NCBI GenBank assembly: GCA_034770075.1
Contig: CM068380.1
Coordinates: forward strand, 83,660,112 to 83,724,111
Direction: 5' to 3'
Length of the DNA: 64,000 nt
Origin: Aralia elata
Taxonomy: Eukaryota; Streptophyta; Magnoliopsida; Apiales; Araliaceae
Positions 21,501 through 35,294 of the stretch are shown piece after piece. Position 1 is the stretch's first letter; each line of letters opens with the position of its first letter. The position numbers were made by a program, and so were the translations under genes. Under the pieces are notes generated by a model. The model did no database searches. It had not been told where the DNA came from and was given only the letters and a program-made list of their open reading frames with translations.

Positions 21501-24500
21501 ACCCACCAACTCACTCTTGTGTTATCCTGCCATCAACAACACTGATTCCTTTCCCCAGACAAATCACCACAAATCTAGGCAAACTCAATCCCCCATTAAA
21601 TCGATTTGGTTTCGCTGGCATTTGGGCAAATCCATGCTTCCTAGATTAACTACTTCTACATAGAAAGCGTTTAAAAGCTAATGTTAAATGCTTTTCAAAA
21701 CATAAATTACTTCCCTTCACAAAGGTTATTTAGATAGCTTTCAAAAAAGGAAAATCTCAAATTTGAAGTTTTTTAGGCATTCCAACTAGGGAGCTTATTT
21801 TAAGTTATACCCCTTCTTCAACATGAGCAAGTTCAAATCACACATTAAATATAAAATACATATATTTTCAGGACAAAAAAAAAAGTTAATAGTACGAGAA
21901 GATAAGAACTTGCATTTCTGGTGGAAAATTAATAACAAAAAATGCAATATAACATAATTACCCTTTGTTGTTGCTTTAGAAGAAGCTTCATATTCCTACA
22001 TTCATAATTATCACCTCTTTGCCAAGGAACTCCAAGAGTGCCATCACCACAACTGCAAAGCCGAATTGAAAAATTTTAGAAAGAAAAGAATAAAGGGAAA
22101 TGAGAAGGGAAAGTTTAATTGTACAAGAGAAAATGAGAAAATAATAGCAATCTCTGCAAACGAGTGAACACAGGAAAAACATATAATATCTCTCTTGATA
22201 GTTAGTTAAATGTAAGAAGTTCACGTAAACTAATTACTGTATATCTTATATATAGGAAATATTCATCCTTCTCTCTAAAAAATAGGACATTGATGTATCC
22301 CACCACAAATCAATGAAGCTGTTAAAAACAAGTGCTTGCCTACATCCTCTTAACTACTACCAACTTCATAGGTTATCTGTTTGCTATTTTATAGTTTTAA
22401 AAAATTGTTCATTTGCAGTGCATAATATTCAAGTCTTTGGCATCATTTTTAGTAAGTATTCAACTTTTTTTGCACCTTTTTCTATGAGCCTGTTTAGGAT
22501 ATCTTATAGCTTTCTGGAACAAAAGCAAAAACAAAGCCAATTGGTTGGGATAACTTATTAGACCAACTTAAAGCCAACGAATAATATTAATAAATTGAGA
22601 AGCTGCGTAACGCCAGCTTCTAGGTTTTTAAAATAACTAATTGTAAGCCTCATATTGCATTTTAGTTTGAATCAGTTGCCGCAATATCACCTATCCCGAA
22701 ATACTCCTATGTTGGTAAGAATAAGCTAGTGATGATCAACATTTTATTGAGAACAAAACAAGTATGTAGAAATGCTTTCATCATCAATTCTACTTTCCAG
22801 ATTTAGTTATCAGAAGTCTAAATAGCTAAAAGAGGTTCACTTTTCTAAATGCACATGATGGAGGTCAGCATGACAAAATTTATGAAATATAATGAAGTAA
22901 TGGAACTAAAAGATCCAGATCAACAATAACATGTTACCTAATCCAGCAATTCCGGCAAACATCAGGATCGCATTCTCTACCTGCGGCAAAGCATGGACAC
23001 TGTCGACTTCGACACTGACTTTTGGCACAATGACAGCCTCTAAATCTATTTTTGCAGCTCCTTGGACATCTAAGAGATTATATATCATAATTCAAAATTA
23101 TAAAGTACATATAGATCATTACGTATCCCAAAAAAAATTAGATTACACAACTATACATATATTGGCCCTTTTAGCAACTCGACTAATTTGAAGTAGACAA
23201 GGAGAGAAAGAAAATAATTTTGGTGAAGAAACCAATGGCTTACCCACAGTACTTCTCACAGCAGGTTCCATTCAAAAGGCAAGAACACTCCTTCCCACAG
23301 GCAGATTGACACCCACATGGATTATACTGTCGACAAGGCTGATCCTTCCTCTCAGAAATCCGTTTCCTAAATGAATGGTAACCAGTAGATTTCCATGTAT
23401 ACTTTAAGCGGCGAACTCTACCTCTCCTCCGTAAAAATCTTGATCTCCTTCTTAGTTGAGTACCCTAATGTATTTCACCGCCAAAGCTAACTAATAAGAT
23501 TCTAATATAAGAAGAGATGATGCAAAACATGCAGATCATCAAAAAATGTACTAACCATATTTTCATTACCATCACCCTTGGAATAGCCTTCAGCCAAAGA
23601 ATCCAAACCGTTGCCTGCTTCAGAGGATTGCTTGTTCTCAGAGTGATTCAAGAGCTGAAAGACCTCTGAACATGTCTTCATACCGTTCATAAGATTCCTA
23701 GCTATTAAACAGCTGCAATGGTGAACCCTTGTTAGTGAATAAATGAATTGGAAGAACAAAATGCAAGGTGCACGTAAAAAAATAAAGTGCTCAACAAGTT
23801 CCTTAGAGAGATGGAAGTATATGTTGAACATTAAGTGTGTAGTGCTCTTACTACCATTTGAAGATGACTAATCACATGAGAGAGAGATGACCAGTTTCAC
23901 ATACTATTAATCTTTTGAGTTGCACAATTATCCTACTAATTCAGTTCATTAACTATATCTGCGCTGGAAGATTGTTGTTAGGGAAAAATGTGGCTGTTCA
24001 AATGTAACGCCAGTATGCAGCACAGCAGTAACACTTGTTTAAGATGCAGAATTAGTGACAATGTGCAGAGACAGTTGCCAACAAGAAACCACTGGACTAT
24101 TATCGAAGCAATTTCACAACTAACGTAATAATTTCACTGGACAATTAAGTCACTAACCTGTTCCTGCCAAAAATCTCTACACCTTTCTCAAAAAGAGCTT
24201 TTTCAATAGCCTTCCAAGATTTAACATCATTTAGTTCTTTACAGATGTTCTCATCCACAAACTCGCCTTTCTTCAATGTGTCATCACTATTAGTCATGGG
24301 TCTACCACTAAAAGCTGGAGAACCTTTCCTTGTAGACCTTCTAGCACTTGGAGATTTCACTTTCTGTGAAGAAGAACTAGCATCTTCATTTTCTTTGCGC
24401 AAATTGGACTGAAGATTTGTATCACCAGAGCACGGACTTCCACTGGCAAGAGAATCAGAATCTGAAGTTGCCACTTTCTTCTGCCTTTTCCTCATGGCAA

Positions 24501-27500
24501 CAACAACATGCTCAGCAAGTCGTGTGCTATTCCTCTTATGAATCCCACGCTTCTCAACAACCTTAGTCTTGGGTGGTGATGATGAGGGATGAGTAGAAGT
24601 GAAGTCGTGTAAGGGTCTACTCTCTGAGTCGCTGCTTTCTGATACATTTCTTGCATTTGACGTTGCACTTTCACTTTGGCCAGGCTTTGCCCTCCTCCTT
24701 AAAGATGGGCCAGCAGATTGCCTTCTTGATGTCTGAGAACCAGTACCATCAGAAGAAGGGATCCCTATATCTTTACAATTAACCCTCGCAGGAGAACTCA
24801 CTGTAGCTTTACCTTCTGACTTTAAGACCTAACATGAGTCAATTAGAAATTACTCGATAAGTTTTGTTTCATTAATTGGTAAGGAAGAGCAGTGCCTGCT
24901 AATATAGTATAATAAGTATACACCAACATCAAATAGCAGATGCTGAAGCCAAGGGAGGATACTAATTAAGGTAGCCCACGCAGCATACAAAATGGAGGGT
25001 GGCTTTGAGGAGTTGCATTTGATTCCTAATGGTCTGTAAAAGTAAGTTTATTTACCAGGCGATAACAGTGCAAGCCGCATGGTATGTTTTCCTCATCTGG
25101 GCAGCTCCATGGAAGTGGTTTCTCAGCCTAATTGAAGAAAAACTAAGATAAGTGCCCCCAAAACTGTAAACTTCAATATAACAATGAAATAAACTTACAG
25201 GAAAGATGAGATCCTGTGAACACCCATGTAATCTACAGTCAAATACCTGCCAGCGAATATGACAAAGCAACAAAAGGTTAGTTATGGAAGACTGCAGCTA
25301 ACTACAAACAAATACATAACGAACAAGTACATGAAGAGTGCTTACAAGACATCGACGACAAAATAGATTGTCAAACGAATCCAAAGCTGCATCGAGATCT
25401 TTATCAAGAAATGAATTTGAAATCACTTCACTGTGTCCATTTTGAGATCCCCCAACAGCATTTTCTCTTTTATTGAGAACTTCGTATCTTGCCTGTATAA
25501 GATGTTTGATCGTAGTTCATATCTCTGTAAAGCCAGCAGGAAACAAATGGGAAACAGCTGGACCAAAGCTTACACTATGACCAGTTTTTATCAGAGAATA
25601 AAAAGAGACAGAAGCATCTAGCAAAACCTCCAGAATAAACCTCATTCCAGACTTTCCCATTAGATGTTTACCTTGACTTCAGATGGTTTCCTAGAGAAAC
25701 ATTGTGCCAGTACATCCAAAACAGCATCGGATAAGCCAACTTCGTTGATGGTCATTCTAGTAAATACATATATGAAGATGCTGTAAGAATATTATATATA
25801 TATACCACTAAAAAAATATATAGACACTCCATCCTAAAGAAAGAGTACAACTTTCTTTGTAGAACACAAAGAAAATATAACCCTTTTAAGGATGGGGGAA
25901 TATTAAATATTTATGCAATCATTCATACGAACATCAACTTCTCAAATAACAAAACAAAGATGATTTTCTTATACACAAATATTCATAAACAATACCCCAA
26001 GACAAAAAGACAAGTCAAACCAAGACGATGAGGAACCTGAAGGATAGATAAACTTCAATGAGTTATCATGCCTTCGTTTGGTAGGAAATGTGGAGGGAAG
26101 AGAAAAAGGGGTGGATTGCCATTTCACTCCTTCCCACCACATTTAATACTCCGAAAAATAAGCGGAAAAGTAAGTAAAGCTCAACGACTAAACAGCCCAT
26201 GAAATCCTTTTGTAATTTCATTTTTTTACTAAAAAAGGTATAATGGTGTCATGCATTAGGAGTATGGATAAAATGTATATTAGAAGGCTAATCCTCAGCC
26301 TTTGCTTATAAATTTAGATAAATAATAGTAATAATAAAAAAAGTGGTATAAAGAAAGAGAGAACCAACAAGTGAGCGGTTGTAATAAATATCAGTAAGAT
26401 TTTTCTCCCAAAATACTTCAATTTCACACCTCCGTATGCAAGAGATATGCAGTTTATGCAGTAAAGATACTATTCAGACTTCAGTTATAAATGGGAAAGA
26501 ATGAACAGAACACAAGTAGATTGCATGAAAGCATCAAATAATTTAACTATACCAACCGGAGAATGTAATCTTCAGATTCCACAAATTCTTTCTTTTCCTC
26601 ATCTTCATCGATCACTTCTTCATCACTGTCACTGGCAACTAGAGCTTCACCCCCACTTTGATCATAATAAATTCTCCTTCGACCGAAGACAGATTGATCT
26701 TCGGTCATTCTTTGATTTCTGCATTATATTTATGTTGACGTCCGTAATATCTCCCATGATTTCGATATAGCATGCAAAACATAACGATGTCTATGGAAAA
26801 AAATATTTTTACATGAACGGGAAATAGGACTAAAAAATATACTTAAATCTTTATCTTAGCACACAAAATATTAAATCTACAAGTTTTACTTGCATAGAAA
26901 TTAGAATCAGCAGTTGTCACATAAATAGCTACTGGAACCAACATCTTAAACACCAAGTGAGGTTGATTCATAACTGCAAATGATGAAAGTGCGATGCAAA
27001 ATAATACAAATCATTTTATTCAATTTAACTCACAATTTTGTCCTGTTGTAATTGAGATATTATTTATAACAGCTAACTCTTGAAGTTTAAGAAGAACATC
27101 AACTCAAAAATCTAAGGGTCCCCACAATGGATTAGGATCACAAATCAAACTGTGACACCTCAGCTGCTTAAGAGAATTTTGATATTTTCTTGATAAGTCT
27201 TAAGAGATTTAGTATTTAATATAAAAGCTTGAGGTGGCGAGGCCCACAACTCTAAAAGAGTAAGGTGCTGAGTAACAAAATTCCACATCCAAGATTAAAA
27301 TCAAAGGTAATCGGAAACCAAGATGCCAGGGTATTATAGCCCAATGGATGATGGATCAGGGCTATGAGCATATGCCATATGATAACAGAAATTATCGTCT
27401 CAAAGCCTGACGACTAGAAGTAATTCCAAAGGCAATGCAAGTAGTTAGGATTAGCATGAACTTGAGTGATGACATTTACATTATTCTAAAATAGAAAAAA

Positions 27501-30500
27501 AAATACAAGCAATTAGGAATTTATTCTTTGGATAAAAGACAACCAACAAGGAATCAATCAGGATTTCCAAATAGCACACTATATTTATAGATGACCATCA
27601 TGTATGAGGTCAAAACTTTGGAAAGGAAAATTAATCAATTCATCCAAGCAAGTGAAAAGTAAATAATAAACTTTTGTAAAGTAAATTATAAGTATAATAA
27701 GCGACAAACAAATATCAAGACTCAAAACTTTTCTCCACACAAATGAGAACCTTACCTGTCCAAAAAAATCCATGTGGTATAGGGTGGTAATTTTTTCACT
27801 TCAGTAAGCTTGATGGGCCGAACAGCATTCTTCACTGCAATACTAGATCCTAAAAGAATTGCTGCAGAGCCATGTCCATCATCTAGGGAACTGTTGCTGT
27901 CATTATCCCCGCTACTTTTATCAATACCATTTTGCATATCAATTGCATCTTTCTGCCTCTTTGTCAGTAGATCAACATTTGTACCAGTGTCATTACTCTT
28001 GAGATATCTTCTTTCTAGTGAAGACCTGAAAAAATTGTTGGTGACTTCAGCCATCTTCTGCCTATTTTCTTCCATTCTTCTCTGAAAGAAAAACCGTAAA
28101 AATAATATGTTAACATAATATCACAAGACATGATTTATAATCACCGATCACGCTAGCTTAATTGATGCTACAGCACCTTTATATCAACACAGCGGTCAGC
28201 AGCAACTTGTTTCTTTAAAGAATTGATAACTGAAGAAATTTTTGAAACTGCCGGACTTCTTTCTTGCAGTCCCTCACTCTGTAGAATTGACAAAAGTTCA
28301 GCATACTAAAGATTGTATTGTTGAATGATCTATCATTTAAAAAGGTAAAAAAATGAAAGAACGTGATAAAAAAATTAATATGCATTAGGTTCTTACAAGA
28401 AACACATGATTAAGCATGACTATGTATGAGTTGCAATCTATTTCAGTTTTTCTTCAACAAATTAAGGCAGAATGCAACATGGATTAAACTGGAAAACCCA
28501 GATAAAGAGAAAACTTTATGTGAAGAACCATATAGAAAGAAGTTAACAAAAACTTTAACGAAAGCAACATGGATTTAAAGTGGAAAATCAGAATCCCAGC
28601 GCACTTGAATCCCCATTTTTAAAATTTGGCGAATCGTGATATCCTCGTATGACCAATCAATATCCCCTCACCCTTATCCTTGCTTATTAATACTAGAGGC
28701 ACCACACCGATGGATGATTGCATCGCTCAGGCATAAATATTTCATAAGGTAATAAGCTTGTGGCTATTACATCAGTATTTAAAGAGAAACAAACCTCTAA
28801 TTCTACTTAGAGAACAATAAAAGTACTAAAAAGACTATAATGCCCTAACTAAATAATCCCAAAAAATCTTTAATAGATTGGGAAACTTGGGACATAATTA
28901 AATAAGAAGGAAAAAAAAACCTCAATGGATTACAGCAAAATCTTAATGCACAATCGTATTAAGACAAGGAAAATTGACAAAAAAATTCTAGGCTTCGGAC
29001 CTAGAACCACTAGGATCTCTCAAGCTTCAAGTGCAAGATGAACTTAGCTAAGGCTTCACAACAAAGGTTTCCAAAGGCATCATTAAATCATTCAACAACG
29101 AACATTTCATAAACTCTAAATATTCCGCAACCTAATCAACTTGTGAGGCTTAATTAATATAATTACCCTAATTCCTCAGTTATTTAATAAACTACGAAAT
29201 ACCTAATTACATCAATTTTTACCTAATTGGAAAACCTAAGGAATAAACAACTAAATCTAGGGTTGCATTTCTCATCACCAAACGTTTAGCACTTACACTT
29301 CTATAATAATATGAATTACGACAATGTCAACACTAATTGGCAACTCTTTTCTATCTATATTGAATAATGACTTCAATCTTACTTCCACTTACAAACCCTC
29401 TATAAACTTTGCATTATCATTACCCAGCATAAAGCTTTCCTGCATTAGAAAAGTATCTTTAAAATGTTCCATTCCAGATTTAAGGTCAAGAAACCCAAAG
29501 AAACCTTACCAATTCATTTAAAACCGCAACAAACACGCCAATCAAGCAGCAACACCGGTTTCAATTGCAGATGCATTGCTTATTTTGCGAAAAATAAGTG
29601 CAGTTCATGTGTGCTAAAATATGAGTGGATAATACATGGCAGTGCACAATTGGTATCTATCTATTTTCTCCACAAAACGGCACTGTTTTATGTTTAAGTA
29701 TATAATATGTTTTTCTTACCAATTCACTCATTTTCTCACACTATTTCTCTCACTTTATACTCACTCACTCTCTCTCATTATACCCTCACAATCACATAAA
29801 TTTCACTCACCCTCTCTATCTCTGCCTTTTCTAATCTACATCTCAATCACCCTCGTTCACAAAACCTTAGAAACCAAAAATCTCTCACAATCCCTAACCA
29901 AAGATTATCTCCAACAAATAACATTTACCTATCAAAAAATCTCCAATAAATAATAGCCATTTGGAAAAGTTCTATATTTGGAGTGGCAATTAATGTAGTT
30001 TTGTCAATCATCTGAGCATCCAATCTTTACCATCGTATCCTCTGTTTTTTCATTTTCAATTGGATTTTAGTTATGAATAAACCTTCATATCCTCCAATTT
30101 CTTCATTTTCATTTGAATTTTGGTTATTAAGCTTAAATGATATATCGACTCTACGGCTTTAATCTTCACTTCTTTTTTGCATTAAGTGTGAGTTTTTTCT
30201 TTCTTTTATATATTCAGTTTCTTGCTTTTGCCCTTGTTTATATTATATAGATTTTGTACATTTTCTGATGAAATAAATTAATATTGATCTATATTTGCTT
30301 CATCTGATCAAAATTTGTCATAAATAGCAACTGAGTTACTGTTCATCAATCATTTTCTCACTTTAAAGATGTAATCTTGCAGAAATTTTCAACATTTTAG
30401 GGAGAATTGAAGGTGAAACGCTAACAACGCAGCTTAGGGCAACCACACCAGCTAGCTATGATACAGTTACAATTGCACAAACTGCACAAACCATGTTGTG

Positions 30501-31197
30501 CCCAGCCCTACCACAAGTTATGCACACTGAATTACGACGGCATAGACCTAATTAGCAATTATTGTCCCCTTTCGGATATAGGTCAAATCTTTGATACAAC
30601 TTCCTAATTTAGTTAGTTTTTGTTTGAGTCACGTGTTCAAGTCTCCAGCAAAGCACAACAATAACTATAGTTTGATTCAGTAACCAGCTAGAGTTTTAAC
30701 TAAATCTAAATTAGAATCAATTATATCTCTTAACTGTCTAGCACACCGTTCTTAACATAAAAGAAAAAGAAAGAAAGGCAATCTGGCTGTCTGCAAGAGC
30801 TGGCTAAGGCTTTTGTTGAGCTTATGCATTAAATCCTCTTGCATTTCATTACAACAGCTAAAATAATTCATTCAAACACATAAAAATCAGCTCTTACATT
30901 ACAATGCAGCAGCAAACCGCTTCTATATCTTAAAACAACACATTACACAATTAAGAAAAAAATAGATGAGCATAGATGTAAATAGCCATATATTAAATAA
31001 ATAAATTTTAAACAGGAGAAAACATTAGAATGTAGTTAAAAAACTTGAAAGATCTGGATAACGATAAGAAGCCATGAGTCATACATTGACGAGATAAATC
31101 TAAGAGATATTACCGCCGAGCTATCGGGAGGTTCTGATCTGTACGTGGAGGCGGATGGTGATGGTGAAGCCTTCGACGGCGACATTGCCGGCGGCAT
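18600..31197 (-). CDS. CLF: CURLY LEAF-type histone-lysine N-methyltransferase (E(z) subunit of PRC2), 914 aa
   Basis: Seventeen coding exons, all in frame: 31197-31114, 28278-28177, 28081-27756, 26718-26557, 25756-25672, 25492-25346, 25246-25199, 25127-25056, 24828-24158, 23712-23556, 23464-23244, 23069-22938, 22052-21962, 19439-19392, 19312-19184, 19072-18995, 18791-18600. The 914 residues compare with about 900 for Arabidopsis CLF. Order: EZH N-terminal region with PYTTWIFLDR; the Cys-rich C5 region (CRRCLVFDCRLHGCSQDLIF, about 298-340); a basic, Ser-rich middle with a nuclear signal (MRKRQKK); SANT (KALFEKGVEIFGRNSCLIAR); the CXC domain (about 660-735); and SET (about 766-885) with FANHSPDPNCYAK (N841-H842-S843) and ELFYDYRYE (Tyr877, Tyr879). 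It transfers methyl groups to H3K27 in nuclear Polycomb repressive complex 2. The C-terminal RAPAWAKKPEASGSKKDD and RAKKIA favour CLF over SWINGER. No lesion seen. A second in-frame ATG lies 12 bases downstream of the first. Confidence 0.96.
19757..21350 (-). mobile_element. Decayed LINE remnant in CLF intron 13
   Basis: On the minus strand, same orientation as CLF, fragments resemble the 3' part of a plant L1-type element. Broken frames around 20060-20560 match the Cys/Trp-rich tail after reverse transcriptase, including an Arg-Asn-Ala-Arg-Lys-Phe relic near 20080. A 3' region then ends in aataaaatattcttcattta around 19840-19865. Further diverged LINE-like sequence lies at 20970-21350. A family B MITE interrupts at about 20693-20950. 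The intron, at 2.5 kb, is among the largest in the gene. Confidence 0.5.
20693..20950. mobile_element. MITE family B, copy 2
   Basis: The left part (ctccgctccgcaatataagat, then ccttttaaagttaatttgac) and the right part (cccaaactgactttaaaagg) are inverted versions of each other. They match the other family B copies in order and spacing. It sits within the LINE remnant of CLF intron 13. Ends are approximate. Confidence 0.5.
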
Positions 31198-31676
31198 AGC
31201 TTCTGACGACGCTCGATATATTCCGGTGAAAGATCAAACTCATACAAATTTGTAATGGGACAAGTATTTGGGAATTTGGCGGGTCGGATTTGAAGCCCTA
31301 GATTGTTATTTTTGGTGGGGGGCCAGGAACAGCGTTCATTTGCTTTGTCTGCGGTCTAGTAAAGAGAGACGTATATTTTTAAGATTAAACACAAATGATA
31401 ATAATATATAGTGGGTGACGCCCTGTTTAGGTTTGGTGAGAATTGGGCTTTTCTGGCAGAAATTTAATTAATTAAAGTCTGGTTTGGGGGGAACTATAAA
31501 ACTTGAATTGCTTGGTAAGTGGTAACAGCGGGGCCGCGGACGGTGGACCATGTGGTCAAATACAACTAGATGACCAATTCAACTTCAAACAACACCAAAC
31601 ATGTGTGTTATTTTGTACAGGGTGATTAGGAATGTTAATTGGGCTAATTGAGTCGGGATTAAAGTTATTTAAGTTT

Positions 31677-31830
31677 AACTCATTTAAATATTGACGAATT
31701 TGATCTTTGACTTAATTTATTTGAATAAATAATATATTGTTCAAGCTCAACAGCTTAGCTCATTTAAATATTGACCAGTTTAGCCTTGGACTTAACTCAT
31801 TCGAATAAATAATATATTGTTCAAACTTAA
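31677..31830. repeat. Two-copy tandem duplication, 80-bp period
   Basis: The block catttaaatattgac...gaataaataatatattgttc occurs at 31681 and again at 31761, with several differences between the copies. No coding content. Confidence 0.75.
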
Positions 31831-32271
31831 CCCGTATATGATCACGAGTTTTGGGATTATTTTCGGACAAACTCAAATAAAAAAAATTAAAAATAATAAA
31901 CTAAAAATGAATAACAAAAAACTAATGCAACTCATTATTACGACGATATTAACTCATTCTGACAACCTAATGATAAAAAATATTAAAAATTTTACGATTC
32001 ACAAGATTAGATATTATCAAAAAAATAAGAAGTTTGAACTTAAAACATATAATTAACTATAGTAATAAACATCTCTATATTATTTAGATTAGTTATATTG
32101 ACAAAAATAAATAAATTTAAAGAAAACATAATGCGTAATTTAGTCAAAGACTATATATATATATACATATATATATATATGGAACGGATCCAAAACTAAG
32201 CATAGGGTGTCAATAAACCTATAAAATTACAAGTTGTAAAATGAGATTGGGATAAATTACAAATAGTAGTA

Positions 32272-32443
32272 GGGTCCTCTTAACATGTGACTTTGGGGCA
32301 CATGCTAAACACACAATTTAAGAGTATATTCTCTTGAACTGTGTGCATATTCTCTTGAACTTGGTGCAAATACAGAAATTAAGAGAATATGCACAGAACT
32401 GTGTGTTTAGCATGTGCCCTTAGGGCACATATTAAGAAATTTC
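32272..32443. mobile_element. MITE family A, copy 2
   Basis: Left end gggtcctcttaacatgtgac, right end gggcacatattaagaaattt. It is inverted relative to copies 1 and 3, because its left tip (gggtcct) matches the right tip of copy 1. Flanks atagtagta (32263-32271) and atagtaaaa (32444-32452) agree at 7 of 9 bases. The internal core (ctcttgaactgtgtgcatat) is shared by all copies. Confidence 0.8.
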
Positions 32444-32917
32444 ATAGTAAAATACAAGTTATTCGTATTATATCGTAATCGGCTTGTTGTTTTTCCTCGA
32501 AACCGCTTCCCTCTTCTCATTTTAATATTGAAAGAAAACACAGGCAGTTGGGAGAAAGGCATGGTAAAATCTATATGAAAAAAATATTTTTCTTAGTAAG
32601 TTTACTTCATCAACTTGATGAACGTATTGATTATTGCTAGAAAAAAAAATACAATTTTGAAGCATGAAATATACACGCATTCAACTTTGATGTGTTTTTA
32701 TAAGGAAAAGTAAAAAATCAATATCAACCACACAAAAAATTACCGATGTAACGTGCGGATTACATACATGAATGTAATTCATCACTTAAAAATATCTCAC
32801 ACTATAAGTGTTGAATTATATTTGAAGTCGCACATAATAATAACATTAAACCGTGATGTAATATAATAATAACGATAATACTAATAATAATAATATATGT
32901 ATGAAACAGTGGTGTTT

Positions 32918-32920
<3 letters not shown>

Positions 32921-32968
<48 letters not shown>
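32921..32968. repeat. (AT)n microsatellite
   Basis: An uninterrupted run of about 24 AT units. A shorter, imperfect AT tract lies at 32153-32180, close to family A MITE copy 2. Confidence 0.95.
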
Positions 32969-32971
<3 letters not shown>

Positions 32972-33453
32972 GAACTCTCTTTCTCTCACCCTCTTTGGCA
33001 CTTAGACATTCGGATAAAGCCTCTATTTCTCAGCCTTTTTTATCTATAGTCAAATTAGTCATGGGTGCTGGTTCGTTTTGTTGCCGATATTTATTATTTT
33101 TACTTTTATTTTTGTTTTTAGTTGTTGAAATTCTTTATTTAAACTGTGTTGAACAATGTAATTGACTAAAATAATTGTATACATTGCGACTACTTGTAAT
33201 TCTTTATTTAAATTATGCTGAACAATGTAATAGACTAAGTGACCTCGTGCTTCATTAATTGAATTGTTTATTATAACAAAAAGTTTATTTTAAAACTAAC
33301 TACATCATAGTGTTTTAACACTAAACTTTAATTTGTGACTTAATATTTGTGTCCGTAACATTATTCACTCAACCCCAACTCAAGAAAATGAATGTGATTT
33401 TGGGTTGTGTTTGTCAATTTTAAAAACCACATGCAAATTTTGGTTGTAGTTGT

Positions 33454-33664
33454 TGTTAGAATATGTTAGGTGTGTTTTCCTCTCCATGTTATCCTCTCCA
33501 TGTTTTCCTATATTGTGTGCTATCCTATTTCCTATATAAACTAATGTAATGTTATGTAAATAAACACAATGAATTAGAGAGTAATATTAGATAATGGAAT
33601 TATTCCTATTCCTTATACTTATTTGTTCTATTACATGAACACTCTTAGAATATCTCTTTCAACA
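33454..33664 (+). repeat. 5' LTR
   Basis: 211 bp, tgttag...tcaaca. It contains a TATA-like ctatataaac (33531-33540) followed by aataaacacaatg, plausible promoter and polyadenylation signals. Differences from the 3' LTR are one C/T change near position 100 of the LTR and two changes near its end. Confidence 0.93.
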
Positions 33665-35294
33665 TGGTATCAGAGCTTGATCCCTTCACCATAAAATTTT
33701 TTCCTTTTCTTTTCCCTTCCGCTAGCCACTGTTAGCTATTCTTTCTTGGCAACTTGCTTAAACGATTACATACACTGAAATTGATCCCATAATTAGATTA
33801 CCCATAGCCAGGCGACCAGCCAAAACTTTCCGGTATCCCAGCCGCCGTCGCACGTGCCCCCACGCGCCACCCACGCGCCCGGCCGCCGACGCCACGCGCC
33901 GGCGCGTGGGCCACTTTCCGGCGAGATTTTTCCGGTGCGATTTTTTCTGTGGCAGTCGCCTCTCTCTCCTCTATCCATCCATACTGGCCTTGTAGGAAGA
34001 AAACCGGGTTTGCTTGGATTTGATCCCTCTTTTTGGTTCGGTCAGTTTGATGTATGGATTCGTCATGGATGGGAACCAGTCCATGTTTCTGATTTTGCTC
34101 AGCTGGATTTCTTGCTCGTGGGCTGCCGCTGTATTGTTTCTTTGCTGGTGCTGTCTTTGCCGTGCTAGTGGTTTGTTCTTGGCTGGTGCTGCACTTGCTT
34201 GTTGTTGATGGCTGTCCACTTGGCTTTGCAGATTATTTTATAGTCACGTGGGTTGTTCACTGCTGTTTGTTATTGATTTGGGCTGCTGTATTCCCACTAA
34301 CGTGGGTTGTTCACTGCTGTTTGTTATTTTTTTGGGTTCATGCAGTTCCTTGTATGCCGGGTGTGTTATCATCTTGCTGCAGCTTGTGCAGCTAGTTTCT
34401 ATGGTGTTGTGCTCTGATTGCCGACTGCCATGGTAGTTTCTGGCGAGGTTGGTGGCTGCGTTTTGCAGTCCTTCGTTCATGCTACATCATGTTTTAGTGC
34501 TGCTTTTTTGCTGAGCTGTCTCACGTGGGTGGCTATTTTTGGGCTGCTGTTTTTTCAGCTTATTGCTCATATTTTTTACTTTTATCCATTAATGTTGTTG
34601 GGCAGAATTTTATTGCTGGATCGGGTCCCATGGGTGCTGCACATCCTGTTTGGGGCAGTGTGCTTTTGGGTCCTTTGCAGCTGGTTTGTGAGTGGGCAGT
34701 ATGTGGGTTGGATTGTTGCATTTCCACTTGTTCGTTGCTGTTTGGATGTGCTGCTAAAAAAAAATAAAATAAAAAAAAATCGAGTTTTGTTTATTTATTT
34801 GGTTGGGCAGCAAAGTTTTATTGGGTCCAGCTGTTCCCATGTTGTTCTGATTTTGTGGGTGTTGTTGGGTGCCCACGTGGGCTGTTTCCCATGCTTGCTG
34901 ATTCCTTATGGGCACAAATTGAGTGGGTTGCCCATGTGACAATCGGGTCCCACTTGCTTTGTTGCTTTTTGATTCATGTGCATATTAGCTGATCTTTAAA
35001 TTGAATTTGCAGCATACTGTGGACTAGAAGATTGATGCACATTGATGGATCCCTTGCATACACTCGGGTCCCACTGCCGTTAGTCCTTTTGGACGATGTT
35101 GTGCGGTACTATTTGTTGTTGCTAAATATCATTATCTATTTAGATATTGTTTCTTTAGCTGTTTTTTTTGCCTAACCTCGGGTTGTGAGGAAAAATTTAA
35201 TTATGTTAGGCATTGGTTTCCTAGTCTTTTCTAGGTGTTTTAGTCATCTCGGGAGAAGATGACTATGTTAAAAAAAAAAAAAAAAAAAAAAACA

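Noticed and set aside
22906..23191. Frames on both strands around 22.9-23.2 kb
   Set aside because: The real reading is the CLF CXC exon 23069-22938 on the minus strand in another frame (Cys-rich, GCPRSCKNRFRGCHC).
34418..34939. 173-codon frame rich in Cys, Trp and Phe inside the LTR element
   Set aside because: It looks like a product of the g/t-rich strand. It has no recognisable domain and lies in the interior of a non-autonomous element.
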